DNA from: Pseudomonas sp. PSB18
GTDB lineage: Bacteria; Pseudomonadota; Gammaproteobacteria; Pseudomonadales; Pseudomonadaceae
Reading direction: 5' to 3'
NCBI RefSeq assembly: GCF_014596565.1
Contig: NZ_NOIN01000007.1
Coordinates: 248,001-312,000 of the forward strand
Length of the DNA stretch: 64,000 bases
Both the position numbers and the translations under genes were made by a program. This document shows positions 62,743-64,000 of this stretch, piece after piece; the stretch's first letter is position 1, and the number at the start of each line of letters is the position of its first letter. Below the pieces are notes generated by a model, which was not told where the DNA came from, did not search any database, and saw only the letters and a list, made by a program, of their open reading frames with translations.

Positions 62743-63639
62743 TCAGGCGCCCCTCATTGCCTCAAAAAAACCTTTGGACATCGTAATGAAGTGCTCGGCT
62801 GCCGGCGCCATCGTCTGGCCCTGGCGGGTGATCAAACCGATCTGACGGGTAACGCCGGGATGGTCTACGGGGACTTTGACCAGTCCCTCGCGACCTTCAT
62901 CCGCCGACTCCGGCAGCAGACTTGCGCCCAGGCCCTGGCGCACCAACGCCAGGACCGTCGACATGTAATTGGCTTCGAGGCCCGGCGACAATGGGAGGTT
63001 GGCGTCGGCGAACAGCTGCTCCACCAACTCACGAACGCTGCTGTCGCGCCCAGTGAGAATGATCGGTTGTGTCGTCAGCTCGCTTAGCTTGACCTTGCGT
63101 CGACGGGTCAAACGGTGGTCGGCTGGAATGAACAGGCAGAGCCGATCCTCCAATACCGGTTGAAACTCCAACCCATGGCTCGTTCGTGCCCGCACACCAA
63201 GGCCGAAGTCCACCTCGCCGTCGCGCACCAGCGTGTCGATCCGGCGCGCCACCACGTCACGCAAGCGCACCTCTATCCCGGGAAACTGTTCACGAAACTG
63301 TTTCAACAGCGGCGGTAGCGCACCGGCGCACAGCGAGGGCAGGGCGGCGATGGTGACGACACCCCGGCGCAGCGCCGCCAGGTCCCGGGAAGCGCTGACG
63401 ATGTTGTCCAGGTCCAGCAACAGTTTCTCCATGGGCAACAGGTTGTTCTGTCCGGCGCTGGTCAGGGCCACGTGACGCGGGCTGCGTTCGAGCAACGCGA
63501 CGCCAAGCCAATCTTCTAATTGTTGAATCTGCACGGTCAGGGCCGAAGGCGAGAGGTTCAGCATCGCGGCAGCCTTGGCAAAGCTGCCGGTTTGCGCCAC
63601 GGCCAGGAAGGCGCGGATGTGCTGGATCGAGTTCTTCAT
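62743..63639 (-). CDS. LysR-family regulator, divergent from a CitMHS transporter
   Basis: A 298-residue LysR regulator. The helix-turn-helix is at 3-62 (SIQHIRAFLAVAQTGSFAKAAAMLNLSPSALTVQIQQLEDWLG) and the effector domain at about 90-295. The start is the ATG at MKNSIQHIRAF; longer upstream frames do not look coding. It ends nine bases from the chemoreceptor stop (convergent) and diverges from the transporter gene across 131 bases, which should hold its operator. It probably controls the transporter. Confidence 0.92.
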   Translation of the reverse strand: MKNSIQHIRAFLAVAQTGSFAKAAAMLNLSPSALTVQIQQLEDWLGVALLERSPRHVALTSAGQNNLLPMEKLLLDLDNIVSASRDLAALRRGVVTIAALPSLCAGALPPLLKQFREQFPGIEVRLRDVVARRIDTLVRDGEVDFGLGVRARTSHGLEFQPVLEDRLCLFIPADHRLTRRRKVKLSELTTQPIILTGRDSSVRELVEQLFADANLPLSPGLEANYMSTVLALVRQGLGASLLPESADEGREGLVKVPVDHPGVTRQIGLITRQGQTMAPAAEHFITMSKGFFEAMRGA

Positions 63640-63770
63640 TCTGTTTTTCCGAATGCAGGCTGCCGAACATTTCAATTTACAAAGAATACCGGCAATTCCA
63701 ATACTCGGTGAAAACAACAACAGCGCATTTCATCGCCACCGCGGATAGAAATGCCGAACAGGACCTACCT

Positions 63771-64000
63771 ATGCTCGCCATACTCGGTGTCGTCACCATT
63801 CTCTGTCTGCTCATCTGCGTGATGAGTAAACGCCTGTCGCCCCTGGTTGCGCTGATCGCGTTGCCGATCATCGCTGCCCTGATCGGTGGTTTTGGCCTGC
63901 AAACCAGCGCATTCATTATCACGGGTATCAAGAACGTCGCCCCGGTGGTCGGGATGTTCGTGTTCGCGATCCTGTTCTTTGGCGTCATGACTGACGCCGG
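63771..64000 (+). CDS. CitMHS-family transporter, 5' end only
   Basis: Only the first 76 residues are present; the frame runs off the window. They show three hydrophobic spans (about 2-18, 25-42 and 58-76) and the pattern SKRLSPLVALIALPIIAALIGGF, fitting the CitMHS (citrate-Mg2+:H+) and related anion transporter families. AGGACC lies nine bases before the ATG. The divergent LysR gene suggests substrate-induced uptake of a carboxylate. The family assignment is moderate because the protein is incomplete. Confidence 0.75.
   Translation, partial: MLAILGVVTILCLLICVMSKRLSPLVALIALPIIAALIGGFGLQTSAFIITGIKNVAPVVGMFVFAILFFGVMTDA

Noticed and set aside
1..64000. CRISPR arrays, tRNA or rRNA genes, prophage or transposase genes
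   Set aside because: No regularly spaced direct repeats, no tRNA or rRNA pattern, and no phage or transposase proteins were recognised; the repeated sequences are palindromic REP units.

Overview
The window is chromosomal DNA from a Pseudomonas, most likely of the P. fluorescens complex. The evidence is high GC coding sequence, the aprE-aprF / autotransporter protease / family I.3 lipase block, a galactose dehydrogenase of the P. fluorescens type, and many copies of two intergenic palindrome families (GTGGGAGCGAGCCTGCTCGC type and TGTGGCGAGGGGATTTATCC type). No tRNA, rRNA, CRISPR array, prophage or transposase was seen.

Region by region. (1) Bases 1-6885: end of the type I secretion operon (aprE end, aprF), a type V autotransporter subtilase and an RTX lipase, an extracellular protein and lipid degradation locus. 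(2) 7120-13620: a small lipoprotein; a translationally coupled pair made of a FAN1-like VRR-NUC nuclease and an iron-sulfur XPD/FANCJ-like helicase carrying its own nuclease motif, with a LexA-like box in front; then a soluble hybrid histidine kinase. (3) 13687-15949: two small membrane proteins and a CPA-type antiporter. (4) 16305-22442: a tight four-gene operon of a heme-oxygenase-like diiron protein, a methyltransferase, a YbdK/GCS2-type carboxylate-amine ligase and DNA ligase D. (5) 22592-26444: Yip1, CinA-like, DUF421 and SDR genes resembling a stationary-phase or stress gene set, and a glyoxalase-like protein. (6) 26670-33503: MalY/PatB lyase, a molybdenum hydroxylase pair (iorAB-like), a metallo-beta-lactamase-fold hydrolase, a LysE exporter and its divergent LysR regulator. 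(7) 33508-42118: a response regulator with a CheX/CheC-like half and a PAS-GGDEF cyclase, DUF2628, galactose dehydrogenase, two valine-catabolism genes, an HPP membrane protein and UDP-glucose dehydrogenase. (8) 42350-47365: two paralogous LysR regulators, a SnoaL-like protein, a DUF1445 hydro-lyase and an OprD porin. (9) 47706-64000: a coniferyl alcohol catabolic and transport locus: aldehyde dehydrogenase, alpha/beta hydrolase, TetR, a sigma-54 activator of the XylR/V4R class, coniferyl alcohol dehydrogenase-like SDR behind a near-consensus -24/-12 promoter, the DUF1302-DUF1329-YCF48-RND envelope set, a chemoreceptor, and a LysR divergent from a CitMHS transporter that runs off the end.

How the genes work together: AprE and AprF with an upstream ABC protein would export the lipase, while the subtilase exports itself. 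The nuclease and helicase probably act together on DNA damage. In the last region an aromatic alcohol would be sensed by the chemoreceptor and the sigma-54 activator, moved through the envelope by the DUF1302/DUF1329/YCF48/RND proteins, and oxidised by the SDR and then the aldehyde dehydrogenase. The most unusual parts are the nuclease-helicase pair with its putative SOS box and the diiron/methyltransferase/ligase/LigD operon, whose metabolic product is not known to me.
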